DNA of 64,000 bases from Candidatus Fredericiella danica (GTDB lineage Bacteria > Chloroflexota > Anaerolineae > Caldilineales > Caldilineaceae). Every line of letters starts with the position of its first letter. The stretch's first letter is position 1. Under the pieces are notes generated by a model, which searched no databases, had not been told where the DNA came from, and saw only the letters and a program-made list of their open reading frames with translations. The position numbers and the translations under genes are program-made. Location: contig JADJPH010000009.1 of assembly GCA_016713335.1 (NCBI GenBank), positions 1-64,000 on the forward strand, written 5' to 3'. This document shows, piece after piece, positions 21,511 to 32,461 of this stretch.

Positions 21511-21795
21511 TTATGTCGTAATCTCCGATCGGCGTAACGAGATCGTGCGCGGTAGCTTCATCGTGAAGGGACAGTCGCCGTGACTGGCACAACCGCTGCA
21601 GGCGTGCGAACTGGCGGCGGTGCAAACCACACTGCCTCCCCCAACATTTTCGACCAGGCGCCCCTTGCGCACCCAGAACTGGATGATGTCGTCGAGCACC
21701 CCGCGATCGATCTTCAGCCGCCGGCTAAGTTCATTCAGGTCCAGCGGAGACTGCGCCGCTTCAATGGCATGTAGCACTTCCCACAACATAAGCAC
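21511..21795 (-). CDS. feoC: FeoC-like winged-helix protein
   Basis: 94 residues. An N-terminal winged-helix (WEVLHAIEAAQSPLDLNELSRRL, WVRKGRLVEN) is followed by a cysteine cluster, CTAASSHACSGCASHGDC, like the iron-sulfur-binding wing of FeoC-type proteins. Its ATG directly follows the FeoB stop codon. FeoC binds and stabilises FeoB or regulates the operon in response to iron and oxygen in characterised bacteria. Intact. Confidence 0.87.
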   Translation of the reverse strand: MLMLWEVLHAIEAAQSPLDLNELSRRLKIDRGVLDDIIQFWVRKGRLVENVGGGSVVCTAASSHACSGCASHGDCPFTMKLPRTISLRRSEITT

Positions 21796-24071
21796 TTATC
21801 CCAACAGCAACTTGCCCACCTGGAACACCGCAATTGCGACGAGCCAGGCAATCACCAATTGACCCAATATACTGGCCCACATCCATCGGGCGCCGAACTC
21901 GTGCTTTTCGGCAGTAATAGCCATCATGCACGGTGTGTACAGGAGCACAAAGACCATGAATGCCAACCCGGCCAGCGCACCATGCCCGCCGCTCGACTCC
22001 TCGAACCCCGCGCGGACCGCCACCATCAACGCGCCCGGTTCTTCTGTAGCGGCCGTAGGCGTCAGGTTGATGCCGATGATCTGCGGAATCGCCCGCACCG
22101 TGTCGATCATCGCCTGGACAAAACTTGTCAGAACGAAAACCGCATCTTCAAGCACCGTTGGCGGCGGTGCAGACTCTGTTTCGATGGGCGCCACGTGGTA
22201 GACCTGGGCCATGGTGGCCACGATGACTTCCTTGGCGACAAACCCGGTGATGAGCGACCCACTTGCCTGCCAGGTGCCAAAGCCCAGCGGCGCCAGCAAC
22301 GGCGCAACGGCGCCTGCAGTTGCGCCAAAGACACTTTCGTCTACCGGCGTCGCCGCAAAGGAACCGGTGGCGCCGGGCATGGGGATGGCCAGGAGCAGCC
22401 AGAGCACGACGCTCACCACCAGGATCGTGGTCCATGCATTGCGCAAAAAACTGGCGGTGCGTTCCCACATCTGGCGCCAGATGTTGCGCGCCACCGGCAA
22501 CCGGTAGGGCGGCAATTCGATCAAGAGATAGGATTGCCCGTCACCCTTGAGCACTGTGCGGCTGAGCACGAGTCCCACCACGACGGCAACGACGATGCCC
22601 AGCAGGTACATGGCAAAAATGGCCAGGCTGGCAGCAAACGGAAAGAAAATCGCGGCAATGAGCACATATACCGGCAGCCGTGCGCTGCAACTCATGAACG
22701 GCACAAGCAGCCCCGTGAGGATCCGGTCGCGCCGGTTTTCGAGCGTACGCGTGGCATAGATTGCCGGCACAGAGCAACCAAACCCGACGATCAGGGGGAC
22801 AAAACTCTTGCCGTGCAGGCCGAACTTCCGCATCAAGCGGTCCATCACCAGAGCGCCACGCGCCATGTAGCCGCAGTCGTCGAGCACGGCCAGCGCCATG
22901 TAGAGTACGAGCATGATCGGTACAAACACGAGGACGCCACCGACGCCTGCGAGCACCCCGTCGACCACCAGGCTCTCGACCCAACTGCCGCCTAATCCCC
23001 CTGCGGTGAGTAACAGCACCACCCAGTTCGTGATTGGCCCGGCGATCACGCCTTCGATCCACCCCATCATGGGCGCCGATACATCGATCGTGAGTTTGAA
23101 AACGACCCACATTGCGAACAGGAAGATCGGGATTCCGAGCAATGGATGCGTGACGGCTCGATCGATTTTGTCTGACAAGGTGACGTGGCGCGCCCCATGG
23201 TGGGTCACCGACTCCTGGACGACTTGGTGCACAAATTCATAGCGGGAATTGACGAGGGCAACGTTTACATCATCGCCATAGATCTGCTCCAGCCGTGCGC
23301 CGCAGCCGGCCAGCGCGGCCACGACGGCTGTAGCCGCAGGTTCGCGGGCAATCGCCGCCCGGAGCAACTCATCCCCTTCCAGCAACTGGATCGCAAGCCA
23401 ACGCGGCAGATAGGCGGCGACAAGCGCCGGCACTGCGGCAATCACCGCCGCCAGTTTCTGGATCTCATCCTCGACGGCCGCCCGTAGTCAACCAATGCAA
23501 CTTGCGCGGCAGGCGTAGGGCCGTTGCCGCGGGTCTGCACGGCTGCCTGCAACGCTTCAAGCCCCTCCCCGCGCCGCGCCACCAATGGGACAATGGGCGT
23601 GTTGCCTAAGAGCTGCGAGAGCCGCGGCAAATCGATGACGATCCCTTGCGCAGTGGCTTGATCCAGCATATTGAGGCAGACAACCACAGGCGCGCCGGTT
23701 TCCAGAATTTGTGTCGTCAGATAGAGATTGCGCTCCAGGTTGACGGCGTCAACGACATTCGCAACCAGTTCTGGCTGCTCGCCAACAATAAAGTCTCTGG
23801 CGATTTCCTCTTCGCTGGAGTAGGGAGAAAGGCTATAGGTTCCGGGCAGATCGACGACCGTAACGATAGGTGCGTCTGGTGCAAGCGCGCCGCGTTTCGA
23901 ACCGATGCGCGACGCACTCACGTCGGTGACGGTGCGCAGTGTACCGGAGCGCTTCTGGACGGTCTTGCCGGGATAGTTGCCAACATGCTGATCCGCGCCG
24001 GTGAGCGCATTGAAGACGGTGCTCTTACCGACATTGGGATTGCCGGCCAGCACCACGGTAGTCGTCGCCAT
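21796..24071 (-). CDS. feoB: Ferrous iron transport protein B (one frameshift)
   Basis: An N-terminal GTPase domain has G1 GNPNVGKS, G3 DLPGTYSL and G4 NMLDQA, then a linker and the membrane domain with the Gate motifs (GFGCSVPAIYATRTL and FMSCSARLPVYVLIAAIF). About 760 residues over the two frames. The break near 23470 is explained by one missing G (YGRAVEDEIQKLA is restored). FeoA lies 11 bases upstream and FeoC directly downstream. Takes up Fe2+ across the inner membrane, as expected for organisms meeting low-oxygen conditions. Confidence 0.95.
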
Positions 24072-24082
24072 GAGGGGATGCG

Positions 24083-24322
24083 TTATGCGGGCGCCACGAG
24101 GATCTGGCTGGCCATGCCGCGGCCAAGCGCCAGGCGTGAGTTGCGCACCGCCAATACCAGCGGTCCGCCGTGATCTTGGATGATCTCAAAACGTACGCCG
24201 GGCGTGAGTCCCAACTCTGACAGCCGGTGCACCAGTTTGCGACCGGCGCTGATTTTGATCAAGGTGACGGAGCGACCACTCCCTACCAGGGTCAACGGAA
24301 CCAAATCTGACGAATGCTGCAT
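24083..24322 (-). CDS. feoA: Ferrous iron transport protein A
   Basis: 79 residues with an SH3-like FeoA fold: VPLTLVGSGRSVTLIKI, HRLSELGLTPGVRFEIIQ, GPLVLAVRNSRLALGRGMASQI. First gene of feoABC, with a consensus promoter about 50 bp upstream of its ATG at 24322. Cytoplasmic partner of FeoB. Intact. Confidence 0.93.
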   Translation of the reverse strand: MQHSSDLVPLTLVGSGRSVTLIKISAGRKLVHRLSELGLTPGVRFEIIQDHGGPLVLAVRNSRLALGRGMASQILVAPA

Positions 24323-24372
24323 GGACGTATCTAAACAACCTCGTAACCAACCGATGACGTGACGATGGGAAC

Positions 24373-24401
24373 AGTATAGGAGGCTTTTCGCGCACTTTCA
24401 A
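24373..24401 (-). promoter_or_regulatory. Sigma70 promoter of feoABC
   Basis: On the minus strand TTGAAA (24396-24401) and TATACT (24373-24378) are 17 bp apart, about 50 bp before the feoA ATG. A possible operator, the palindrome TTAACC-GG-GGTTAA (24458-24471), lies about 57 bp upstream of the -35 box, between feoA and the divergent oxidoreductase gene; its regulator is unknown. Confidence 0.75.
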
Positions 24402-24490
24402 GGACTTTAGTCCCATGATTAGACATGTCCGGAATGCGGTTGCGCCTTACCAAGGTGTTAACCGGGGTTAATTTGAGGCGGGTTTGTCAC

Positions 24491-24522
24491 ATTGACAATT
24501 GACAATTGACCATTGACAATTG
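24491..24522. repeat. Heptamer tandem repeat (ATTGACA x4)
   Basis: ATTGACA, ATTGACA, ATTGACC, ATTGACA, ATTG in direct succession, in the divergent intergenic region before the FAD oxidoreductase. The repeated TTGACA resembles -35 boxes, and the AATTG steps are palindromic. Number of units could vary between strains. Confidence 0.75.
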
Positions 24523-24564
24523 TGTTCTATTCCAATCCAATCTCCATCTACCGTTTGAGGATCT

Positions 24565-25981
24565 ATGGCTGGTGTGCAGCGGTCGTTACAAATCAAATTA
24601 CTAGAGAGTGCCGCCGATCTGACCGCAAAAAGCTGGCCGGTCGCCGCACGCGTCTTCCCTGAGCAGCTTGAGATCGATGAAAACCGCGCACTGTGGGTCA
24701 GCGCCGTGCACGACTACATTGCCGCGGCCGCCCCTGCGCGCGTGATCGCGGCGGACGTCGCCATCATTGGCGGTGGTTTCACCGGTATCAGCACGGCCTA
24801 TCAACTGAGCGCGGTTTCCGAACTTGCGCATCGTGCTCCTGGAGGCGGCGACGCTCGCCAATGGCGCCAGCGGTCGCAACGGCGGGATGATCCTCAACTG
24901 GGTGAATGGCATCGATGACAGTGATCCCCAACTGCTGCGGCGCACTTATCGTATGACCAGCGATGGCATTGCCATGATTCTGGAGATCATCCAGCGCCAC
25001 CAATTGAATGTGGACCGTCGGATGGATGGGACGCTGACGATCTATACGGATGCGGCGCGCGCCGAGGCGGCCCACGCCGAGGTGGAACAACACAACGTAT
25101 TGGGGATCCCCACCGTGTTCCTGCTGGCGCGGCAGTTGCGGCATGACTTTGGCGCGCACAATGTCTACGGCGCAGTGCTCGATCCGGGTACGGGCCAAAT
25201 CAACGGTGTGCAATTGGTGCGTGAGATGGGTAGGGTGCTCGACGCACGCGGGGTGGAGATCTACGAGCGCTCGCCCGTGCTTGCGATGCAGGAGGGGAGC
25301 GTCAATATTCTTCGTACGCCGCAAGGCGAAGTGCGTGCAAAGGCGATGGTGATTGCCACCAACGGCTATACGGGTAAACTTGGATATTTTCGTGACGCCT
25401 TATTCCCGCTGCATTCGCATGTCTTTGCCACGGAGTCGCTGACGGCGGAACAGCAGGCGCGGCTTGGCTGGCGCGGGCTGGCCGGTTTCGCCGATGATCT
25501 GGATCGCATCTCATACGCATCCATTACGGCTGACGGCCACCTTGTCTTTGGTGGTGGCAGCAACCAGGCCTACTCGTACTGTTTCAATAATCGGACGGCA
25601 TATCCCGGTGGCGCCACCAGGGCGCAGCATGCGCATGCCGCAATGGCGCAGACGCTGGCCAACTATTTTCCGGAGAGTCGTGGGCTGCCGATTCGATACC
25701 GTTGGGCCGGCACACTTGGCATCACCATGAATCGCCAGCCGCTCATCGGGGTGCGTGGTGAGCACCGCAACGTTTACTATGCGGTTGGCTATTGCGGGCA
25801 TGGGGTGACGCTGGCGAATGTCGCCGGAAAAATACTGTGTGACCTCTACTCAGGTGATGAAACCACCTGGAGCGATTTACCGTTTGTCAACCGGCAATAT
25901 CATCGGATTCCACCTGAACCGTTTCGCTGGTTTGGGTATCAGATGTTTACCCGGTTGACCGGCAAATCGCCCCGCGTGTAA
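24565..25981 (+). CDS. FAD-dependent amine oxidoreductase (DAO family, PuuB-like)
   Basis: After about 60 N-terminal residues the FAD-binding motif ADVAIIGGGFTGISTAYQL appears, followed (after a frame change near 24820) by LRIVLLEAATLANGASGRNGG. The SGRNGG motif is typical of gamma-glutamylputrescine oxidase-like enzymes. The C-terminal FAD-contacting part is YAVGYCGHGVTLANVAGKIL. Ribosome site TTGAGGA before ATG 24565; total about 472 residues. Likely oxidises an amine or amino acid to an aldehyde/imine with FAD. No polyamine genes are adjacent, so substrate is open. Confidence 0.85.
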
Positions 25982-25988
25982 CGAAGTG

Positions 25989-27840
25989 CTATTTCTTCAC
26001 CGTAGGTAGATAGACCTGATCGCTCCATCCGGCCGGCGAGACTCCCGCGCGCGGTGCACTCGTATTGGGCGTTGGCGCCACGGCTGGAACGCCCAGCTTT
26101 GGCGGCTCCACGCCGGTCACGGCATTGCGCGTGGCCAGCAGTGGCATGTAGATATTTGCCGTTGCTGCGGGTGCAGCATAGAACGCAAACTCTCCAACAT
26201 CAGACAGTTGCACCACCATCTCTTGTAGTTCAGGGGTGTGGCTCACCTGTGTAATGCCGTTTTGTGACCAGTCGGCTCCTGCCCAACGGAATAGGGCAAG
26301 GGTATCCGCGCGCATTGTTCCCAGCAGGTCTGGGCCGTATACGAGCGTCGTTGTGATTGGCGTTGTAAGCTGCGTTGCATCCAGCTTCTGCTCGTTCAAG
26401 TAGACATCGAGCGCGAAGTTCAGATTTCCGAACTCATAGTTGACCGGCGGTGATGCCGTGTGCTGCGTCGGCGTGATGTAGTCCGTGAAACTGAAGAAGT
26501 AGATATCTTTGTCCTGGGTGGCGCCGGCAAAGAAACCAGCCTGCCACGCAAGGTCAAGATCCACCTTGCCACCGGTGAAAGTCGTTGTCCCCTTCTGCGC
26601 AGGATCGAAGATCTGCACTTGCGGCGGCGCGTCTGAGTGTTCGCGCGAACCGACGATGACGAACACCGTCGCCTGGTCGGTGTGGTCGTTGATATCGCTC
26701 ATCGTGTAAGTAAACTTATCAACGCCGGTGAAGCCGGCGGCGGCCGTGTAGCGAACCTGCTGACCGCTTCCGGCAATGGCGGCGACACCGTAGCTTGGCG
26801 TCTCGACATCGATGACGGTAAGCCCACCCTTGGCCGGGTCTGAGTCGTTGGCCAATACTGTGATGAGCACCGCTTCACCGGGCAGCGCACCGGCCGCGTC
26901 GTTCACTGCCAGCGGCAGCGCCTGCACTTTGATTGTGAGTGACGCCGACTCGCTCTGGGCATAGCGGCTGTCACCCGCATAGTTGCCGATCACGACGTGA
27001 TTGCCTGCGGTCAGATTGGTTAGCCTGAGCGTTGCTTTCCCACCCGTGAGTGGCGCCACCCCCAACTCGGCGCCGTCGCCATCCAGGAAGGTGACACTGC
27101 CGGTGGGTGAGATTGCGGCAGCCACTGCACGCTCGCCGAAGTCCTTCTCTTCCGCATCGCTCGTCTCGGCAACGTCTACGGTGGCCAACGTGTTCTCGGT
27201 TACTGTTGCGGTGACAACCACCGTTTGTCCGGCTACGGCTGGGTTTGGTGCGGCCTTCAAAGTTGTCTTTGTTGCGCGTTCGATGACCGTGATCGATGCC
27301 GGGTCACTGTCACTACCGGCATACAATGCGTCTGCAGTATAGCGGGCAAACACGGCGTGATCACCTGGCGGCAAGGTAGTTGTTGCAAATACGGCCCGGC
27401 TGTTTGCCAGCGCAATCGTTGCCAGCGTGACGTTGTCCTCGTCGATGAACTGCACCTGGCCTGTGGGCGCAGGGAGGGCAGTTGAGCTCATGTCAAACGT
27501 ATCTATCTTGGCGAGGGTTGCCGTGAATGTAGCGTTCTCGCCAACTTTGGCAGGGTCGGGCGCGACTTCCAGTACGAGCGTAGTGTCGAACTTGTCGATT
27601 GTCAGCTTGGTCGACTTGGACCTGGCCGTAGCGTGTACTGCGTCGCCGCCATAGGTCGCCGTTACCGTATAGACGCCCGCACCCAATTCTGGCAGGCTCC
27701 AGGTGGCGACGCCGTTTATAAGGGCTAGGGATTCGTCGAACGCACCGGATGCCTCAGAGACCTGCACCGAACCTGATGGTGTGGAGAAGCCGGTTTTGTC
27801 CGTCACGGTTACGGTGAGGGTTACCGTCTGTTTACATGGG
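25989..27840 (-). CDS. Giant secreted protein (26-32 kb), C-terminal part: Ig-like repeats and YLPTVKK terminus
   Basis: C-terminal continuation of the gene starting at 32316. At least three Ig-like (Big_3_5 type) repeats with PSGSVQVSEASG, PTGQVQFIDEDN, PTGSVTFLDGDG, each followed by an 'ATYGGD / ARYTAD / GNYAGD' strand. A cadherin-like segment follows (VLITVLANDSDPAKGG, GVDKFTYTMSD), then a unique region with ANIYMPLL and a final QVYLPTVKK. The open frame reaches 28100 but is real only up to about 27830, where one A missing from an A-run (restoring HVKQTVTLTV) joins it to the upstream frame. Probably cell-surface exposed. Confidence 0.8.
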
Positions 27841-30800
27841 CAGGATTGGGCGCCATTGCCTGGGCCACGCTGGTCGCGCGCAGTTCGTTGCCGAGGTCGA
27901 AGGCCACCGAGTTGCCCGGGCCAGCAGTCGCAACGGTTGCTGAATAGGCGCCGGTGGCTGCGTTGGCCGTGACTGTCAGTTGTGCTGCGCCACTGGCAAT
28001 GGTGACAGTGATCGAGGGTGCGAAGGTTGCACCTGGCCCTGTTGCCGGCGCCGTGAACCGCACCCAACCGCCATTGACCGGCTCGATCTGCCCTGCCCAA
28101 TCCGCTCCGGCCACGCCAGCGCTTAGTTGTTGTGCAAACGCTGTGTTTACATAAGTCTTCTGGTGATCGCCGTTTGTGATCGCCAGGGTGACGGCTTGCG
28201 CCTCGCAGGCGCCGCTATCACAGGATGCTCCTTGTGGTCTGGTCACCCCACGCGCGTCAAAAGCGCCCAGTGCGCTGGCGGCGCACACGGCCAGGTCGCC
28301 GCCGTCGATGGCGGGCGAGCCGGGCAGCAACGGCGCCGTCTGTACGTTGCCGCCGTAGTCACCAAAGGCACCCAGGAGTGCATTTGTGGCTGGCTGCGAG
28401 TGGTTGGCTGCGTTCAGATTGCAGGTTGCATCGCGGGCGATGTTGTACCCGCCGTCGTTGAGCGTGCCGCTATTGGCGCAGTCGCCGCCGGTGGGGTTGG
28501 AGAGTACACTGTTGGATAGTGTAAGCACGGCCGACCCGCCGATATTTATGCCACCACCCAGGGCGCCAGATGCGGTGTTGTCCAAGAGTGTGACATTCTT
28601 GAGCGCAGCGTACGCCATGTTATTGATGGCGCCACCGGCGACGGCGCTGTTCTGATGGAAGGTGCTGTTGTCCAGCACGGCTGCGCCGCCGATCAAGACC
28701 AGCCCCCCACCGGAGCCGGTCGCGGAGTTGCCGGCAACGCTGCCGGCAACGAGCGTGGTGTTCCCACCCGCAATCGCCATCGCGCCCCCATTGGCGGCCG
28801 TGTTGCCGTTGAAGGTGCAGAACATACAGGACCAGGGGGAGGCCCCGTCCTGATACCAGCCGCCCCCGTTGGCTGTGGCGCTATTCGTGAGGAAGGCGCT
28901 GTTGCTGACGATGGCTGAAGCACCCACATAGGCTGCACCACCGTCGCTGCTTGCCCGGTTACCGGTGAATGTACTTGTCGTGATCGTGATGGCGCCAGAC
29001 TGATAGAGTGCACCGCCGTCTACCTGTGCGCTATTCCCGGCGAATATTGAACGCGCCAGGTATACGGCGCCGGCGCTGTAGAGGACGCCCCCGTGATTAC
29101 CGGCCTGGTTTCCCTGGAAGGTGCTGTTGTCGATCGCGTACGTTGCGCCGGCGCCGGCGTCCGCCAGGGCGCCGCCGTTTGATAACGCGCTGTTTGAGGT
29201 GAAACTACTGTTGGTAACCGTCAGGGTTCCCTGATTTGCAATGGCGCCACCATGCATTGCCGCGCTATTGGCGATAACAACGTCTTCAACCTGCAGAATT
29301 CCCTGATTGAGGATTGCACCACCGCTGCCGGCCAAACTCCTGCCGTGCTCAAGCGTGAGATCCTTCACCAATGAATAGAAACCTGGCGTGATGTTGAAAA
29401 TGCGCCCGGCATCGTTACCAGAGATGGCGAGTTGTGCGCTGCCCAGCCCCTCAATGTTGATGTACTTATCGATGGCGATCTCCCCGCTCGTGAGGGAGAT
29501 CGTCTGTCCCTGCAAGGTCGGTGTAAACAGAATCGTCGTAGCAAGACAGGCATCCGTTACCGCAGCACGCAACGATCCCGGCCCTGAATCGTTGATATTG
29601 GTTACATAGACGCGGCAACGCACGGTCTCCGAGAAGACACCCGATGTGCTGGGCAGGAAATTCCCATCGCCTGAATAGGTGGCCGTGATCGCAGTGACCC
29701 CCGACGGCAGCGTTGACGTTTGCACGCTGGCAACGCCGGCGGTGAGACCGGCTGTCACCACGCGGGACCCGAGATAGAAGGTCACGACTCCGGTCGGCGT
29801 GCCGGCGCCGGGTGATGCAGCCGCGACGTACGCGGTGGTCGTCACATTTTGTTCGAGATCGGCAGGGTTCGGAGCCGCAATCACCAGGTTGACGGTGCCG
29901 GCGCGTACGACGGTGTGCGTGTGCGTGGTCGCCGTTGCCGGCAAGAAATTTGAATCGCCGTTATAGGTCGCGACGATTCGATTGGCGCCGGTGGTCAACG
30001 TCGTCACATTGACCGCGGCCTTGCCGTCTGCGCCAAGCGTGCCGGTGCCCAGCACCGCGGCGCCTTTCCGGAACGTGACGGTGCCGGACGGTTTGCCGGT
30101 TGCCGGCGCCTTTGCGCTCACCGTCGCCGTCAGTGTGGTAATTTGTCCATAGACCGTCGTTGGGGTCGGCGCCGAAGTCATCGTGATGTTGGTCGATGCC
30201 GGGAGCACCGTGAAGGTGCTCTCGCCGGTCGTTGTTAGTTCACCGGCTGCGCCCAGAATCCCCTGGTTAAGCACAATCCGTCCGCCGGGTGCAGTGGGGC
30301 TGATCACGCCGGTGAGTGTGACCAGGCCACCGGCGCCGGGCGCCAGATCCGCCACTTGCCAGGCATAGTTGGGGGCGACGCCGATACTCACCATGGTGAC
30401 GCCACGTGTCTTCACACCGTTGATGGTGACGGTCGGCGGCACCGAATCATAGAGCCGCACCTTGGTTAGTTTGAGCAGACCTGTATTGGAAAAGGCCAGT
30501 GTATAGGTAATCGGTTGCCCCGGTGTGGGGTTGGGTGCAATTACCGCCTTGCTGACATTGGATGCTGCACCATACCGGATGATTGTGCCACCATACCCGG
30601 CGGCGAGCACCATTGCGCCCGTGCTGCCACTGACGTCGGCCAGGTTGCTGGAGGTGCCTGAGTTCAAAATGGCGAAGGTGCCTGAACCGCTATACCGCAG
30701 TGCGCCGCCCAGGGTGCCAACTGCGAATACGTTGGTGGCAGAGGATCCCCAGACTCCATAAAGCGTGCTTGCCGTCCCGGTGCCGACATAGTTCCAGGTC

Positions 30801-31723
30801 GAGCCGTTATACAAGCGGACGGTGCCGCTGGCGCCGACGGCAAAGACATTGGTGGGGCTGCTGCCCCAAACCCCGCGCAGCGTCTTGTCGGTGCCGCTCG
30901 TCATCGAACTCCATGCCGCACCATCGTAGTGGAGGATCAGTCCGGCATCGCCGACGGCAAAGACATCGGTTGGCCCGCTTCCCCAGACATCCCAGATCGT
31001 GGCGGTGCTCTTGCTCTCCATTGCAGTCCACGTGGAGCCGTTGTAGTGGAGGATGGTGCCGGCGTTGCCGACGGCAAAGAGATCGGTTGGGCTACTTCCC
31101 CACACATCGCGCAAGGTGGAGATTGAGCCAGTCGGCAGGCTGCTCCAATTGACCCCGTCATACAAGAGTACGACGCCGTTATCGCCCACGGCAAAGACCT
31201 GGTCGCCGGCAAATCCCCAGACGGCGCGCAGTGCGAAGGTTGTGCCACTGGTCATTGATGTCCAGGCGCTGCCGTCATAATGTGCAATCCTGCCGGATGA
31301 ACCAACTGCAAATGCTTCAGAGGGGCTGGCAACCCAGATGCCGTTGAACGAGGTCGTGATGCCGCTGTTCATGCTCGACCAGGCCGTGCCATTGTAGTGG
31401 CGGATTGCACCTGCGTAACCGACCGCATAGATGTCGGCAGTGCTACTCCCCCACAGGCCATGAAAACTGGCCGAGGTGTTTGTCACCATCTTGGTCCAGG
31501 TGGACCCGTCATAGCGAACGACCACACCTGATTGTCCGGCAGCATAGATACTGCTGGCTGACGTGCCCCAAATGTCAAAGAGGCCACTTGTCGTATTGCT
31601 GGTCACCGGGTTCCAAGCAGTTCCATTAAACTTTAGGATGGTGCCATTTGACCCAACCGCATAGACATTGTTGGCGGCTGTACCCCAAACATCGTTGAAC
31701 GTGGAGATTACGCCGCTGGTCAT
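27821..31723 (-). CDS. Giant secreted protein, central part: propeller-like repeats, DUF11, Ig and beta-helix domains
   Basis: 1,300-codon open frame. Ten repeats of about 41 residues of the form 'VWGSSPTDVFAVGxxGTILHYDGSTWTxM' (31.7-30.6 kb) suggest a beta-propeller. Then a DUF11-like domain (PTPGQPITYTLAFSNTG), two Ig-like repeats (PSGTVTFRKGAAVL, PTGVVTFYLGSRVV) with VATYNGDSNF/ATYSGDGNF, and a right-handed beta-helix like that of CSLREA/choice-of-anchor Q proteins (GGAILNQGILQVEDV, NNGGALADAG-type rungs, SPAIDGGD, FDARGVTRPQG). Joined by frameshifts to segments on both sides. A sugar- or surface-binding adhesin is plausible; no enzyme motif found. Confidence 0.85.
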   Translation of the reverse strand: MTSGVISTFNDVWGTAANNVYAVGSNGTILKFNGTAWNPVTSNTTSGLFDIWGTSASSIYAAGQSGVVVRYDGSTWTKMVTNTSASFHGLWGSSTADIYAVGYAGAIRHYNGTAWSSMNSGITTSFNGIWVASPSEAFAVGSSGRIAHYDGSAWTSMTSGTTFALRAVWGFAGDQVFAVGDNGVVLLYDGVNWSSLPTGSISTLRDVWGSSPTDLFAVGNAGTILHYNGSTWTAMESKSTATIWDVWGSGPTDVFAVGDAGLILHYDGAAWSSMTSGTDKTLRGVWGSSPTNVFAVGASGTVRLYNGSTWNYVGTGTASTLYGVWGSSATNVFAVGTLGGALRYSGSGTFAILNSGTSSNLADVSGSTGAMVLAAGYGGTIIRYGAASNVSKAVIAPNPTPGQPITYTLAFSNTGLLKLTKVRLYDSVPPTVTINGVKTRGVTMVSIGVAPNYAWQVADLAPGAGGLVTLTGVISPTAPGGRIVLNQGILGAAGELTTTGESTFTVLPASTNITMTSAPTPTTVYGQITTLTATVSAKAPATGKPSGTVTFRKGAAVLGTGTLGADGKAAVNVTTLTTGANRIVATYNGDSNFLPATATTHTHTVVRAGTVNLVIAAPNPADLEQNVTTTAYVAAASPGAGTPTGVVTFYLGSRVVTAGLTAGVASVQTSTLPSGVTAITATYSGDGNFLPSTSGVFSETVRCRVYVTNINDSGPGSLRAAVTDACLATTILFTPTLQGQTISLTSGEIAIDKYINIEGLGSAQLAISGNDAGRIFNITPGFYSLVKDLTLEHGRSLAGSGGAILNQGILQVEDVVIANSAAMHGGAIANQGTLTVTNSSFTSNSALSNGGALADAGAGATYAIDNSTFQGNQAGNHGGVLYSAGAVYLARSIFAGNSAQVDGGALYQSGAITITTSTFTGNRASSDGGAAYVGASAIVSNSAFLTNSATANGGGWYQDGASPWSCMFCTFNGNTAANGGAMAIAGGNTTLVAGSVAGNSATGSGGGLVLIGGAAVLDNSTFHQNSAVAGGAINNMAYAALKNVTLLDNTASGALGGGINIGGSAVLTLSNSVLSNPTGGDCANSGTLNDGGYNIARDATCNLNAANHSQPATNALLGAFGDYGGNVQTAPLLPGSPAIDGGDLAVCAASALGAFDARGVTRPQGASCDSGACEAQAVTLAITNGDHQKTYVNTAFAQQLSAGVAGADWAGQIEPVNGGWVRFTAPATGPGATFAPSITVTIASGAAQLTVTANAATGAYSATVATAGPGNSVAFDLGNELRATSVAQAMAPNPAHVNRR

Positions 31724-31739
31724 TTTGGTCCATGTCGTC

Positions 31740-32316
31740 CCTTGTGCTGCTGGAACCCCATACGCCGCGCAGTGCGTAGAGGGTGCCGCTGGTCATGGGA
31801 CTCCAGGTTGACCCATCATAGTGGAAGATGATGCCGCTGCCACCGGTGACAAAGATGTCATTTGCACCAGTGCCCCAAATTGCATACAGGTTATTGGTGT
31901 AGCCAAGGGGGATCGTGCTCCAATTGGAACCGTCAAAATGCAGCAAGGTGCCTGTGTCACCGACCGCATAGACATTGTTGGCGGCGGTGCCCCAAGCATT
32001 CCATAGTTTTTTGAGACACCGGAGGACATGATGGTCCATTCGATGCCGTCGTAGTGCATGATGGTGCCAAGGTTGCCGACTGCGAAGACATCGGTCGCAG
32101 AGGCGCCCCAAACGCCATTGAGCGAGTTGCCCTGGGGCAGCGGGTTATGCCAGATCCAACTCGGATCTGCAGCACTTCGCCGTTTGGTGAGGAAACAGAA
32201 CCGTCGTGATCCCAACGAGCAGCAGGAACAGCGTTGCGGGGGAACAACCGGAAAACCGGCAGTTGACGCAGTTTGACGGGTGTTGTTGGCGTTGTGAATG
32301 CGGTGTAGGCAGACAT
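31740..32316 (-). CDS. Giant secreted protein, N-terminal part: signal peptide and first propeller repeats (several frameshifts)
   Basis: ATG 32316 with ribosome site GAGGAG gives MSAYTAFTTPTTPVKLRQL. The hydrophobic signal segment TLFLLLVGITTVLF lies in another frame and DPSWIWHNPLPQGNSLNGVWG in a third, so at least two indels disturb the first 60 codons. Three or four more propeller repeats follow (SATDVFAVGNLGTIMHYDG, NNVYAVGDTGTLLHFDG, NDIFVTGGSGIIFHYDG). A fourth, near 31750, lacks its middle third. With the ten downstream this makes about 14 units, which would suit two seven-bladed propellers (inference). Confidence 0.7.
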
Positions 32317-32461
32317 GCTCGCTCCTCGTGCACATTGAAACTTCGCCGTCGAAAAGACCGCGCTGATTACCAGTTTCGCGCTTGACAAACGAGTTAGCGA
32401 CGGCGCATTGACGCAAGGTGAGATACTCACCAGTCGCATTTTTGGCGAGGAGTGTTTAGTC

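Noticed and set aside
21407..21625. Small gene upstream of dedA
   Set aside because: Overlaps feoC antisense and lacks a start site; the only notable element there is the palindrome.
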